From: CAIWHR01 sp963813415
Lineage (GTDB): Bacteria > Pseudomonadota > Gammaproteobacteria > Burkholderiales > Casimicrobiaceae
Reading direction: 5' to 3'
NCBI GenBank assembly: GCA_963813415.1
Contig: CAWEYW010000009.1
Span: 930,001 to 994,000 of the forward strand
Length of the DNA stretch: 64,000 nucleotides
Under the pieces are notes generated by a model. The model made no database searches. It was not told where the DNA came from and saw only the letters and a program-made list of their open reading frames with translations. Within the stretch, counting starts at the first letter, position 1, and the number at the start of each line of letters is the position of its first letter. This document shows, in pieces, positions 16,912 through 26,534 of this stretch. The position numbers and the translations under genes are program-made.

Positions 16912-17992
16912 GCGGATACACCAGCACACGCTCGACGGGCACCTGCATGCGCACGGCGTCGCCCGCGTTATGGACACCCATCGCGCGCACGTGCAGGCGC
17001 ACGCCAGCGGCGGTCAGCACGTCGAGCAGCGAATCCCGGCCGCCGTACTCGACGTTGTCGATGGTGCCCTCGATGAGGTTGATGCCGTCGCCGGTTACTC
17101 CGCGGGGCAGCACGACGATCTCCTCGGGGCGCATGGCGATCATCGCCCGGGCGTCGCCGAGCGCCTGCCGCCGAACACCGGTGAGATAGAGGTCCGGGCC
17201 GCCGAGCACAACGCGATCGCCCTCCTCCCGCTCGATCGGCAGCTCGACCACATTGCGATAACCCATGAAACGCGCGACATGCAGGTTGGCAGGCTGCGCG
17301 TACACCTCGCGCGGCGTGCCGATCTGCTGCACGACGCCGTCCTTCATCACCACGATGCGGTCGGCGAGCGACAGCGCCTCGTCCTGGTCGTGCGTGACAT
17401 AGATCGTGGCGCGGCCGAGATCGCGATGGATGCGCCGGATCTCCGAGCGCGTCTCGAGGCGCAGCTTCGCGTCGAGATTGGAGAGCGGCTCGTCCATGAG
17501 GATCAGCGGCGGTTCGATCACGATGGCGCGCGCGATCGCCACGCGTTGTTGCTGGCCACCCGACAGCTGGCCGGGCAGCTTGTGCTCCTGGCCCTTGAGT
17601 TGGACGACATCGAGCGCGCGCGCCACGCGCGGCGCGATCTCCGATTGCGGCAGGCCGCGCATCTTCAACCCGAAACCGATATTGCGCGCCACGCTCATGT
17701 GCGGAAACAGTGCGTAATTCTGGAACACCATGCCGAACCCGCGGCGTTCCGGAGGCAAGGTGTCGATACGGGTGGTGTCCAGATAGATCGTGCCGCTCGA
17801 CAACGGCAGCAGCCCGGCGATGCAGTTCAGCGCCGTCGATTTCCCGCAGCCGGACGGACCCAGCAAGGCGATGAACTCGCCACGCTTGATCGTGATGGAC
17901 AGTTCGTTGAGCGCGTTGAAGGCAGCGCCACCGGCCCCGGCGAAACGCCGCGTGACCGCCTCGAGCTTCAGTTCGTTGAACTCGTGCTTCAT
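16904..17992 (-). CDS. ABC transporter ATP-binding protein (PotA/UgpC-like)
   Basis: A 362-residue importer ATPase. Walker A is GPSGCGKST, the signature is LSGGQQQRVAIARA, Walker B is LILMDEPLSNLD, and the switch histidine is in YVTHDQDEA. The last ~110 residues form a TOBE-type regulatory domain, as in sugar and polyamine importers. It energises the two permeases encoded directly downstream. The substrate-binding protein gene is 230 bp upstream on the same strand, separated by a gap with a palindromic repeat. Confidence 0.93.
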   Translation of the reverse strand: MKHEFNELKLEAVTRRFAGAGGAAFNALNELSITIKRGEFIALLGPSGCGKSTALNCIAGLLPLSSGTIYLDTTRIDTLPPERRGFGMVFQNYALFPHMSVARNIGFGLKMRGLPQSEIAPRVARALDVVQLKGQEHKLPGQLSGGQQQRVAIARAIVIEPPLILMDEPLSNLDAKLRLETRSEIRRIHRDLGRATIYVTHDQDEALSLADRIVVMKDGVVQQIGTPREVYAQPANLHVARFMGYRNVVELPIEREEGDRVVLGGPDLYLTGVRRQALGDARAMIAMRPEEIVVLPRGVTGDGINLIEGTIDNVEYGGRDSLLDVLTAAGVRLHVRAMGVHNAGDAVRMQVPVERVLVYPHE

Positions 17993-18016
17993 GCGAGTGG
18001 TCCAGCCTTGAACGAT

Positions 18017-18038
18017 GTCAGGCTGAAGCCTGACTTAC
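18017..18038. repeat. Extragenic palindrome (TGTAGGTCAGGCTTCAGCCTGAC-like)
   Basis: Perfect 8-bp stem GTCAGGCT/AGCCTGAC with a 2-base loop, followed by TTACA; read on the minus strand it is TGTAAGTCAGGCTTCAGCC and so on. It lies in the 230-bp gap between the binding-protein and ATPase genes. Related palindromes occur at 57968-58072. In this position it could also attenuate or stabilise the transcript so that the binding protein is made in excess. Confidence 0.6.
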
Positions 18039-18222
18039 ATGATGCCTTGGAAACCTGCCTGCAACACCCGTCGGTCCACGACATAGGCCCGCGCTTCACC
18101 CCCAATCGCATCGCCCAGGAGGCAGGAGCCGGGCCCACGAGCGCGACGTCTTGCGGGTCCGGCTTCAGCCAAACGAGCGCGCGGCCTCCCGCGCGCCCGA
18201 TCACCGCCTCCCGCACAAACGA

Positions 18223-19428
18223 TTACTTCGTCTTCTGTGCGCCGACCTGCTGGTCCCAGATCCGGAACGCTTCGACCTGTGCCTTCGGTTCCAGCGATTG
18301 CGTGTGCGGGAACTGGGCCAGCCACTTGTCGTATTCCGGACGGCCATACTCCTTGATCGCGTCCTGGCTTTCCTTGGGCGCCATCGACAGCGTCACGCCC
18401 TTCACCGCCGGGCCCGGATAGAAGTAGCCCTTGTCGTAGGTGTAGGCCTGCGCTTGCGGCGTGAGCAGGTACGCCATCAGGTCGAGCACCGCGGCCACCT
18501 TTTCCGGCGCGACGCCCTTCGGGATCACCATGTAATGGGCGTCGTTAATCCACGTCATGCCCTTGAACGGCTCGACCTTGTAGCTCTTCGGCACGATGCC
18601 CAGCACGCGCGGGTTGATGTCCCAACCCGTCATGGTGATGGTCATGTCACGCGAGCCTTCGCCGAGCTCCTTCATCACCGCGCCCGTGCCGGTCGGGTAA
18701 TACTCGATGCAGCTATTGAGATCCTTCAGATAGGCCCAGGTCTTTTCCCAGCCGTTGACGGGATCCTTCGGATTCTTGTCGCCGAGGAGGTACGGCAGGC
18801 CCATGATGAACGTGCGTCCCGGGCCCGAGTTCGCCGGCCGGGCGTAGATCAAGCGGTTCGGATTGGCCTTGCACCAGCTCAGCAGTTCGGCGGGTGTCGT
18901 CGGCACCTGTTTCACCTTGTCCGGGTTGTATTCGACCAGCGGTCCCGCCGGCATGAACGTGACGGCGATGCCGTAGTTGCCCGCGAGCTCCTGCATCTTG
19001 GCCGCGGGTGGTTGGTAGTTGGCGATCAGATTGGGGAACTTGGCGTTGTAGTTCGGCAGGAGCTGCATCAGCACGCCCTGGTCGATGCCGGCCGCAAGGA
19101 AGTCGGTGCCGGTGAGAACGAGATCGATATCACTGCGGCCGGCGCCCTGCATGGCCTTGAGCTTGCCGGGGAGCTCCGGGGCGGGTGCCTTGGTGAAATT
19201 GATCTTCGATACCACGTTGCCGTGACTCTTCTGGTAGGCCTCGATGGCGTCCTGCGTCAGGGCAAGGTTGCCCGCAACGTCGACGACATTGATCGTCACG
19301 GGCGACTTCGGCATTGCGGGCACCTGCGCCAGAGCGCCGGTACTCAGCAATGCGGCGGCAGACATCGCCGCGGCCGTGGCGCGCAGCAGCAGCCGGCGCG
19401 TGGAACTCGGTTCGAACTTCGCGTGCAT
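18223..19428 (-). CDS. ABC transporter extracellular substrate-binding protein
   Basis: A 401-residue periplasmic binding protein of the extracellular solute-binding (MalE/PotD-like) fold. The N-terminus has TRRLLLRA before a hydrophobic stretch ending GALA, which could be a Sec or a Tat signal. The mature part includes GTDFLAAGIDQGVL and a C-terminal hinge region MAYLLTPQAQAYTYDKG usual for the group. The ligand cannot be read from the sequence; polyamine, sugar-acid or oligosaccharide ligands all occur in this fold. Position between the GntR regulator and the transporter and uronate genes favours a uronate. Confidence 0.85.
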   Translation of the reverse strand: MHAKFEPSSTRRLLLRATAAAMSAAALLSTGALAQVPAMPKSPVTINVVDVAGNLALTQDAIEAYQKSHGNVVSKINFTKAPAPELPGKLKAMQGAGRSDIDLVLTGTDFLAAGIDQGVLMQLLPNYNAKFPNLIANYQPPAAKMQELAGNYGIAVTFMPAGPLVEYNPDKVKQVPTTPAELLSWCKANPNRLIYARPANSGPGRTFIMGLPYLLGDKNPKDPVNGWEKTWAYLKDLNSCIEYYPTGTGAVMKELGEGSRDMTITMTGWDINPRVLGIVPKSYKVEPFKGMTWINDAHYMVIPKGVAPEKVAAVLDLMAYLLTPQAQAYTYDKGYFYPGPAVKGVTLSMAPKESQDAIKEYGRPEYDKWLAQFPHTQSLEPKAQVEAFRIWDQQVGAQKTK

Positions 19429-19509
19429 GGCGTTCCTCCTTTGCGGATTACGACGCGCGCCGCATCTGGCGGGTCGGTGTTGAAGTGCTTCGCGTTGTTG
19501 CTCGCACGA

Positions 19510-20304
19510 TCAGGCTTTCACCGTCGGACGTGTCATGGCGTGCCGCGGCTTGGCCGGGGCGACGGCATGCCTGCCGGGCGCCCCGCCCTCGACGGCATCG
19601 ATGCGCCGCCGGAATTCGCGCGCCACGCGTGACAGGTGATGCCGCATGGCTTCGCGTGCACTGTCCGGGTCCTGCGCGGCGATGGCCGACACAATAGCTT
19701 CGTGGTCGAGCAGGGTTTTCGCGCGCAGAGCCGGAGTGTGGAAATGCCGTTCGGTGCGCGTCCACAGGTCGCTGCGGCGCTGGTCCCACAGGTTCGACAC
19801 CACCCAGGTCAGCGCGCCGTTGCCGGTCATCGCGGCAATGCGCTCATGGAACTCGCGATCGGCGGCATCGCGTTCGGCGAAGTCGTCGGCATGCACGCGC
19901 ATGCGCTCGATGGTCGCGCGCAGGGCGCGCACCTCGGCCTTGGTGTGATGGCGGGCAGCGAGGGCGGCAATCTCGCCTTCGATCACCGCGCGCGCGGAAA
20001 GCAGCTCGAACGGACCGGGGCCTGAATCATTGGGTACGACGGCATTCACCGGCGCGGTGCCGCGAGCACTGGACGCCTCACGCACGAAGATACCGGTTCC
20101 GACCCGGACTTCCACCAGGCCGGCCAATTCCAGGGAGATGATGGCCTCGCGCACGGACGTGCGGGAAACGCCGAGCAATGCGGCCAGCTCGCGCTCGGCC
20201 GGCAGCTTGGAACCGACGCGATACTCGCCCTGCTCGATCAATGCGGCAATCTGTCCCGCGATCTGGCGGTACAGCCGCAGCGGCTCGACAGCCTGTAATG
20301 GCAC
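19510..20304 (-). CDS. GntR-family regulator, FadR/FCD subgroup (UxuR/ExuR-like)
   Basis: A 264-residue repressor-type regulator: N-terminal winged helix (GSKLPAERELAALLGVSRTSVREAI, residues ~25-55) and C-terminal FCD domain with the metal-binding pattern DREFHERIA and LLDHEAIVSAI. UxuR, ExuR and other uronate regulators share this layout. The GTG at 20304 is chosen because GGAGGAG lies 5 bases upstream; the longer ATG frame lacks a ribosome site. It is the first gene of the leftward uronate unit, and a TGG-N5-CCA operator-like element lies upstream, so autoregulation is likely. Confidence 0.85.
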   Translation of the reverse strand: MPLQAVEPLRLYRQIAGQIAALIEQGEYRVGSKLPAERELAALLGVSRTSVREAIISLELAGLVEVRVGTGIFVREASSARGTAPVNAVVPNDSGPGPFELLSARAVIEGEIAALAARHHTKAEVRALRATIERMRVHADDFAERDAADREFHERIAAMTGNGALTWVVSNLWDQRRSDLWTRTERHFHTPALRAKTLLDHEAIVSAIAAQDPDSAREAMRHHLSRVAREFRRRIDAVEGGAPGRHAVAPAKPRHAMTRPTVKA

Positions 20305-20410
20305 CCGCGCTCCTCCGTCATGCGCCCTGATGGACGGCGGGTGCGTGGGCTTCGATCTGGGCCTGTCACTCGCGAGCGGACTGTACGCCCGCGTCGAAGG
20401 GGCGGTCAAG

Positions 20411-20439
20411 TGGCCTGACCACCGGGCCAGATGGTCAGG
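20411..20439. promoter_or_regulatory. Candidate GntR/FadR-type operator
   Basis: TGGCCTGACCA (20411-20421) fits the TGGTCnGACCA pattern of FCD-type regulators. With TGGTCAGG at 20432-20439 it also forms a perfect 8-bp inverted repeat CCTGACCA/TGGTCAGG with a 10-base spacer. It lies about 110 bp before the regulator's GTG, in the only sizeable gap upstream of the uronate unit. Confidence 0.45.
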
Positions 20440-20448
20440 GCGGCGACT

Positions 20449-22991
20449 TCATGGCGCCGCAAATGCGGGGTTCACCACGACCTTGAAAGGTAGCGTCTCG
20501 CCCGCGGTGCCATCGAGACTCGTCATCACGACATTGCGATCATCGGGCGCGCCGGGAACCGATCCGTCGCCATTGAGCACGCAGGATGTGTAAAAGTATC
20601 CCGGGATGCCGCGCAGCGCGGAAAGGGAATCGAAGTGGTAGTTCGGCGGATCGGTATCGAAGCGCAGCTGATGCTCGACGGACGGGACATCGAACGCATC
20701 GAGCGGAAGGCACGTGCTCTGCTGATACAGGAGCGATTTCCTGAGGTCTCCGGCAATGCCGGGGCTCGTCGACGTCGTGATACGCCAGGCGGCGCGTGAT
20801 GCATTGCTCGAGCTCGAAAGGCTCTTGGTCAGCACGGCCGCCGGATCGGTGAGCACCGCGAATCGGAAGAAACGGCGGCTCGGTAAACCATCCACCCGGA
20901 CAGCGGGATTGGTGAGCGCACCAAACGAGAGCTGCATCGTCAGGGCGAACGGCGTCAGGCATGACGCGCTGAGTTGGCGGTTCCCGAGCGTCCCTGTCAG
21001 GCAACTCCGCGGCTGTACCTGCTCGATCAGGGTCTGACTGGCGGTCACCTGCGCTCGGGTATAGACATGGCTTCCAATATGGATGTAATCGCTGGCGTTG
21101 AAATAGGTGAAGTAGGTCGGCTCCGAAATGTCCTTTGTGCCCACGATCACCACGTCCTGCTCCGCCGAAGTGGTGTCGGGACCCACGGCGCCGCGGTAAG
21201 CCACCTGCAGGTAGACATCACTCACGCCGAACGGGATGGGCGAGGCCGCGAAGTCGAACGCGAGGGCGCGGGTTGCCCCGGCGTCCAGCGAAAGCGGTAT
21301 GGGACGCGACACGACGATCGTCTCGTCCGTATCATCGATATCGAGCGGAATTGCCGATGAACGACTGTTGTCACGACAGCTCAAGGGCGACTTCGCAGGC
21401 GAGCCGTACTCACCGGCCAGATCGGCGCGGTAGCAGGTGTTCCGATGGTATTTGACAATGGCGACGGCCGTACCGTTGTAGAGATGCTGCGGCAGGGACG
21501 AACCGTCGTCCTGCAGCGGTGGGGTGGCGTTCGTCAGCTTGAGGCGCACCGCCGTGAAGCCGTTCGCGCTGGCGTGGTCTGCAACGGCGTATGCGCCCTC
21601 CTCCGGCAGACTGATACGCAGGCGGCCATTGAAGAAATAGTCGAGCAAGCCTGCAGAATAGGCCACGGCGCGGGGAAGGAGCAGAGCGGCACGTTCGTCG
21701 TAGATGGCGGGGTCGAGTACATAGAGCGGCCCTGGCATCAGGACGCCAGCGGCATTCAAGGGATCATGAAGCACACTCTTACGCGCCATGCGCATCGGGG
21801 ATGAAGCCGATTTTGCGTACGCGTCGTAGACCGTGCCGGTCAGGTAGGCAGCGCGGTTTCCGTTCGGAAATGTGTATATCTGATATGTATACGCTGCGGG
21901 GTCCGGATTCGGAGCCGGGTAATCCGCGTTCCCGATGTTCGCTGCCGGCGTGAAAAATCCGCGGCTGCTGTAGTCGGCCAAGCCTCTGCCGGAGAGTGAT
22001 CCCTGCCCCGGAGCAGTGCTCCAATATTTGCTGTAGTGAGCGAAGCGCGGAATTGGATAGCCAGAGTAATCGATGCCTGCCAACGGCCTCGTGGCGACGA
22101 CCATTTGTCCATTCAGAAACCCACCCAAGGTGACCGACGACGCCCCTTTGGCGCGCGCATCGATGTACTTCTCGTAGTCGGAGGCATGACTTGTCCCGTG
22201 CGATTCATTGCGCGTATGTTGGGGCTGCGCCATGTCTTGGTTCAGGTGCAGCACATCACCCAATGCACGAAACGTAGTCGCCCAATATGCCTTGCGCTCG
22301 ATGCCGGTTGCAGCAACCTGGGTCTGAAGCGTCTTGTCCCATCCCGTCAGCGCCCGCCACATGGCCTCGCGAGCATCCGTCAAAGAAAAATGATTCCGGC
22401 GTGTGGTGTCTTCTCTCGCCAGTGCCGGGGAAGCGAACGGATCGAGTGCGCCGCTCGCCCAGGTTGGTGCGGTTGCGGAGGCATCTTGGGCAGGACAAAT
22501 CGGCCAGGCATGAGGGTCGGTAAGTGCACGGTTGTGAAGTGGATCGAAAAAATGCTTGCAGAAGCGGTTGAAATTGCCGAAGGCATCATCTAGCGGCTCC
22601 TTTTCCTCTGCCACCCAAGAACCTGCGAAAATGCCGCCGTCGTCCTCACGGATAGCGCCGCGCATCAGCCATCCAGTAACACGAAATGGAATGCTGACCG
22701 TCCCCGTCCTGGCCCTCGACACCAGGCATCTTGTCCGCGTCATGGTCGAATGGATAGCGAATGACGCGCCAATGCGCCTCAGCTCCACGCACGTCGACGT
22801 AAATTGAACCGAGTGACGTGTACCGCAAAGATGGTATGCCCAAGCCCCGGCAACAAAGGCCGCTGTCCGTGGCAAGTCTGGATTGCGCATACGCCTGCCA
22901 TAAGAAATCCGTGCATGCGTTGCCAGCTCGTAAGCGTTACTATTTCTGCGCAGCACAATACTGTGACGAGAGCCAGATGCGACAGCTTCAT
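20449..22991 (-). pseudogene. Exported phospholipase-C-like protein with frameshifted N-terminus
   Basis: The body is an open frame of more than 730 codons with HLNQDMAQPQHTRNE, a His/Asp metal motif resembling zinc-dependent phospholipase C and S1/P1 nucleases, and GWLMRGAIREDD. The N-terminal ~100 codons are split over three frames: signal peptide MKLSHLALVTVLCCA from 22991; then NAYELATHARISYG in a second frame; then AYAQSRLATDSGL through SLGSIYVDVRGAEAHW to KMPGVEGQDGDGQHSI in a third; then the main frame again from about 22690. The pieces join almost without loss, so at least three small indels have occurred. The C-terminal half looks like beta-sandwich domains. Either a recent pseudogene or a local assembly fault. 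Composition is lower in GC than its surroundings. Confidence 0.7.
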
Positions 22992-23057
22992 CGATCCACT
23001 TCACTTGAATGCCTCTCGTGCGTTAAGTCGTTCAAGAGCGCATGCTCTCATCCCACT

Positions 23058-23647
23058 TCAAGAAGGTCGATCCAGAAGAGCATTTGCGAACAACTGCCTT
23101 GCGTCTTGCGCAGACGTAGCTAACGATTCAGCTTCCGCGTACATGGCACGGTACAGCGTCAATCTGTTCGCGGTGCTTTCCCGGTCATCTCCACAGTCGG
23201 CTCTCGCCATCACATCACGGTAGGTATCCAATCCGTCGCGAGGGCGCTTCCGAATCGAGCTCCAGCACCACTGCTTGGGCATGTTCGTCTTTGACCTGAA
23301 TGTTTCGATTTGTAGAAGTAAATGTTGATCGTGTTCTGCGCCGATCAATCGGGCAGAATCTTGGCCCGAGTGAGCCGGAAGCTGAAACGCCCCGCATCGT
23401 CCGTCGACACCAGGTCCAGCTTCGCGCATCCCGAGCGAGCCTGTACCGGAAACGGCGTTGTCACCTCCCACGCCCCAATCACATAGACGCCAGCGAGTGG
23501 CAGACCGGTGCTGCCGTCGATCACGCGGCCTTCCAGCGCAGACGCTTCGCAAGCCCACGCCACGAGGAAAAACGCGATCGCAGCCCACGCTCCGATCTTC
23601 CGTAAGTTCCGGGGACCATTACATCTGATCGATTCGCCAGATCCCAT
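23058..23647 (-). pseudogene. Broken carboxypeptidase-regulatory-like exported protein
   Basis: The first frame gives a signal peptide (IGAWAAIAFFLVAWACEASA) and a beta-sandwich start, LEGRVIDGSTGLPLAGVYVIGAW, ending at a stop near 23347, with INIYFYK continuing in the same frame after the stop. Homology-like text then resumes in a second frame (IQVKDEHAQAVVLELDSE ... RRIGYL) and in a third (DVMARADCGDDRE ... LYRAMYAEAESLATSAQD), which ends at 23058. One stop and at least two frameshifts are therefore present. It lies between the Ig-repeat gene, which it overlaps slightly, and the broken phospholipase-like gene, all on one strand. Function unknown. Confidence 0.65.
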
Positions 23648-26534
23648 CGCTGTCCCTGATCAAAAGCACGTGGTACTCGTATGCGCCGTCAGGCATATTC
23701 TGCTGGAGCGTGATGTCGGCGTAGCTTTGTGTGACGGTGATGTCGCTGATCTTCCCGAGGCCCTGGACTACAGCCGGCAATGTGCTGCCGAGGCGGGTGA
23801 AGGCATCGCGATACCGGTCACGGGTCGTCACAGTGATCGCATTGACGGCGTTTGTGATATCTCCCGTGGCCAGCCGCCGGAGCATTCCGGTATAGACGCC
23901 GCTGACGCGGGCCGCGAGCGCCTTGGCATCGTACACGTGCACCTTGCGCCGCGTCATGTAGACCGACTTATTGGAAGCATCGAATACCGTGACCCGCACC
24001 ACGTACGTCCCAGGATTTGCGAAGCTCAGCGCTACCAACGCCGTGCCGTCGGTAAGTGACGTGAGGGTCCGCTCCGCTTTGCCGTCATCGTTCGTGTCGA
24101 TTTCGATGCGCTGAAATGGCAGTGCTCCGCGGTTGTTGATGGTCATGGTTGCACTTAGCGGTGCCATACCCTCCTGCTGGTCGATCAAGACCTCGAACGG
24201 TGCTCTTCCTGTGCTCCCGACCGTGATCGTCTTCTGTATCGTAGTACCGTCCGCGGCCAAGAGAGTCACTGACAGTGCGTTGCTGCCAGGCTGAAGCGGC
24301 ACGTTGTTGACGAAGAACCGGCCCAGCGGGTCGAGCGCAGCCAGTACGCCATTGATGCTGATCGCGCTATTTGCGGGCGCGACGACGGTGCCGCCGATGA
24401 CAACGTTGTCGTCGCTGACGCTCGCGCCGTCGGTCCCGGCGTCGAACGCGAGTGCCGGCGCTGCAACGACCTGGACGGTCACTGGCTTGGAGGTAACCAT
24501 CAGGCCGGTTACATCAGTGACGCGCGCGGCGACGGTGTAGGTTCCGCTGGCAGCTCCCGTCCAATCCAGCGTATACGGGGGCGCCGTGATCGTGCCCAGT
24601 ACCGTTGCTCCACGAAGGAACTCGACCTGCCTGATCGCGGTTCCTGTTTCAGCTGCGAAGGCCGTCAGCCTTATGGCGCCTGGCGCGACGTATACCTGGC
24701 CGGCCGCTGGCTCGAACAACTCGACCCTCAGATCCCGGACAGTGATTGCGGCGGCCACGGACGTCGCCGTGGTGCCGTCGGTTGCAATCGCACGAGAGGT
24801 TATGGAATGCGCGCCGATCGCCGCACCCGTCCACGTGAAGGTCGCGGTGGCGGTGCTCGGGCCGTTGTAACCCACGCTACCGAGAAGGACGCCATCCGCC
24901 AGGAACTCGATCCTCGCCAGCGTCCGCCCGGGCACGGTCCCAACGGCACTCAAGCTGATGGGTTGTACTTGCGCATAAGCAGCCCCCGACACCGGCGCCG
25001 ACAGGACATCGGTGGGAGTGCTCGTCGCGGAGACCTGAACCGTCGTCACGGCAGAAGTCGCGATGGCGCCACGGTTGTCCGTCGCCCGCGCTGCCATCGC
25101 AAAGGTGCCGACAGGAGCTCCGCTCCACGTGAAGGTGTACGGCGCGGAAGTCAGCGCCGCCAGGATCGCCGTTCCGTTCAGGAACTCGAGCTTCGCGACG
25201 CTGCCGTCCGCGTCCGTTGCCGTCGCCGCCAGCGTGATGCTCTGCCCGGACACGAATACAGCGCCTTTGACCGGACTGGTAAGCGTCACGGCGGGGGCCT
25301 TGTTCGCCACCACCGAGATGCTCGCCGTCGCTGACATTCCAGTCGCTCCAAGATCATCGGTTGCCTTGGCGGCGAGCACGTGGGTTCCGAGGGAGGCCGT
25401 CGTCCAGTTGTAGGCGAATGGTGCGATGGTCGACGTCCCGAGGAGCTTCGTCCCGTCGTAGAAGTCCACCTTCACGATGCGTCCGCCCGTGCGAGACGTG
25501 CTTGCCGTAGCGGCCAGCGCAATGGGATCAGGGGCGATGAAGACGATCCCGGTCTTCGGTGCCGTAAGGCTCACGACCGGGAGGATGGGCGCCGTGGCGG
25601 TGATGGTTACCGGAGCCGAAGCTCCGCTGTTGCCCTGCAGGTCATACGCTTTGGCGATAACGGACAGCGTACCGACCGGGGGCGCACTCCAGACGAGCTG
25701 GTACGGCACTGTCGTCGCGCTGCCCAGCACCGCCGTGCCGTTCAGGAAATCCACGCGCCCTACCGCGCCATCGGGCGCGATCGCACTGGCTGCCAGCGTC
25801 AGTGGGATTCCGGCTAGGATCGAGGTGCCCGGAGCCGGGCTCGTGACTGCGGTCACGGGCAATCGCGCGTGTGGCAGGACCTGGATATGCACGGGCGCGG
25901 ACACGCTGGCGACTCCAAGTTCGTCGACGGCGCGCGCCCACAGTGCGTACTCGCCGGCAGTGGGATTGGTCCATGTGCCCTGATAAGGCGGCGCGAAGGA
26001 CGTTGCAACCACGGAAGTCCCGGCGACGAACTCGACGCGCTGGATCGAGCCCTGCGTGCTGCTGGCCGACGCCTGCAGCTGGACCACGCTCGACGCGGTA
26101 AGAGTCTGGCCGGCAATGGGCGTGGTGAGGTCGACCTGAGGCGGTGTGCGTGACGGGACGACGTGCAGTGTTACCGGTGCGGACTTGCCGATGTCGCCAG
26201 CAGAGTCGGTCGCCGTGGCCCAGATCGCGTGCGGTCCCACGGACGCGTTCGGCCATACGACTGCGTAACCACCATTCGCGGCGTTGCTCGCTGTGAGGGA
26301 CCCGATACGGACGTCGCCATCGTAAAAGTCCACCCGCACGATCGTTGCAGGCGGCGGAGCGACGGAATAGGTTGCGGTCGCGTACAGCACCGGCGACGCC
26401 GGGGCCGCATAGCTGACCGTCCTCGAGGGGACCACAACGGTAACGGTAGGCGTCGCCGCAACCGCCGTGACTAAAGCGATGAACAGGCCTACCGTGCGCG
26501 CGCACAGTGCCAGCAAGTGTGGTGCGCGCTTCAC
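23619..26534 (-). CDS. Large exported protein with tandem bacterial Ig (Big_7-like) modules
   Basis: A 971-residue protein: signal peptide (residues 1-27), then about seven modules of 90-100 residues (roughly 27-695). Each has a VxLTxPxxG opening, a central VEFLNGTxxLG or VDFYDG strand pair, a PYxxxW strand and an AxATDxxG turn, the pattern of Ig-like domains in cell-surface proteins. A different beta-domain follows near 700-775, a PKD-like stretch with DTNDDGKAERTLTS near 800-865, and a C-terminal domain that may be enzymatic or protective but is not recognised. It starts with GTG overlapping the upstream gene's TGA by 4 bp, so the two are translationally coupled. Likely an adhesion or matrix protein. 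Confidence 0.8.
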   Translation of the reverse strand: MKRAPHLLALCARTVGLFIALVTAVAATPTVTVVVPSRTVSYAAPASPVLYATATYSVAPPPATIVRVDFYDGDVRIGSLTASNAANGGYAVVWPNASVGPHAIWATATDSAGDIGKSAPVTLHVVPSRTPPQVDLTTPIAGQTLTASSVVQLQASASSTQGSIQRVEFVAGTSVVATSFAPPYQGTWTNPTAGEYALWARAVDELGVASVSAPVHIQVLPHARLPVTAVTSPAPGTSILAGIPLTLAASAIAPDGAVGRVDFLNGTAVLGSATTVPYQLVWSAPPVGTLSVIAKAYDLQGNSGASAPVTITATAPILPVVSLTAPKTGIVFIAPDPIALAATASTSRTGGRIVKVDFYDGTKLLGTSTIAPFAYNWTTASLGTHVLAAKATDDLGATGMSATASISVVANKAPAVTLTSPVKGAVFVSGQSITLAATATDADGSVAKLEFLNGTAILAALTSAPYTFTWSGAPVGTFAMAARATDNRGAIATSAVTTVQVSATSTPTDVLSAPVSGAAYAQVQPISLSAVGTVPGRTLARIEFLADGVLLGSVGYNGPSTATATFTWTGAAIGAHSITSRAIATDGTTATSVAAAITVRDLRVELFEPAAGQVYVAPGAIRLTAFAAETGTAIRQVEFLRGATVLGTITAPPYTLDWTGAASGTYTVAARVTDVTGLMVTSKPVTVQVVAAPALAFDAGTDGASVSDDNVVIGGTVVAPANSAISINGVLAALDPLGRFFVNNVPLQPGSNALSVTLLAADGTTIQKTITVGSTGRAPFEVLIDQQEGMAPLSATMTINNRGALPFQRIEIDTNDDGKAERTLTSLTDGTALVALSFANPGTYVVRVTVFDASNKSVYMTRRKVHVYDAKALAARVSGVYTGMLRRLATGDITNAVNAITVTTRDRYRDAFTRLGSTLPAVVQGLGKISDITVTQSYADITLQQNMPDGAYEYHVLLIRDSDGIWRIDQM

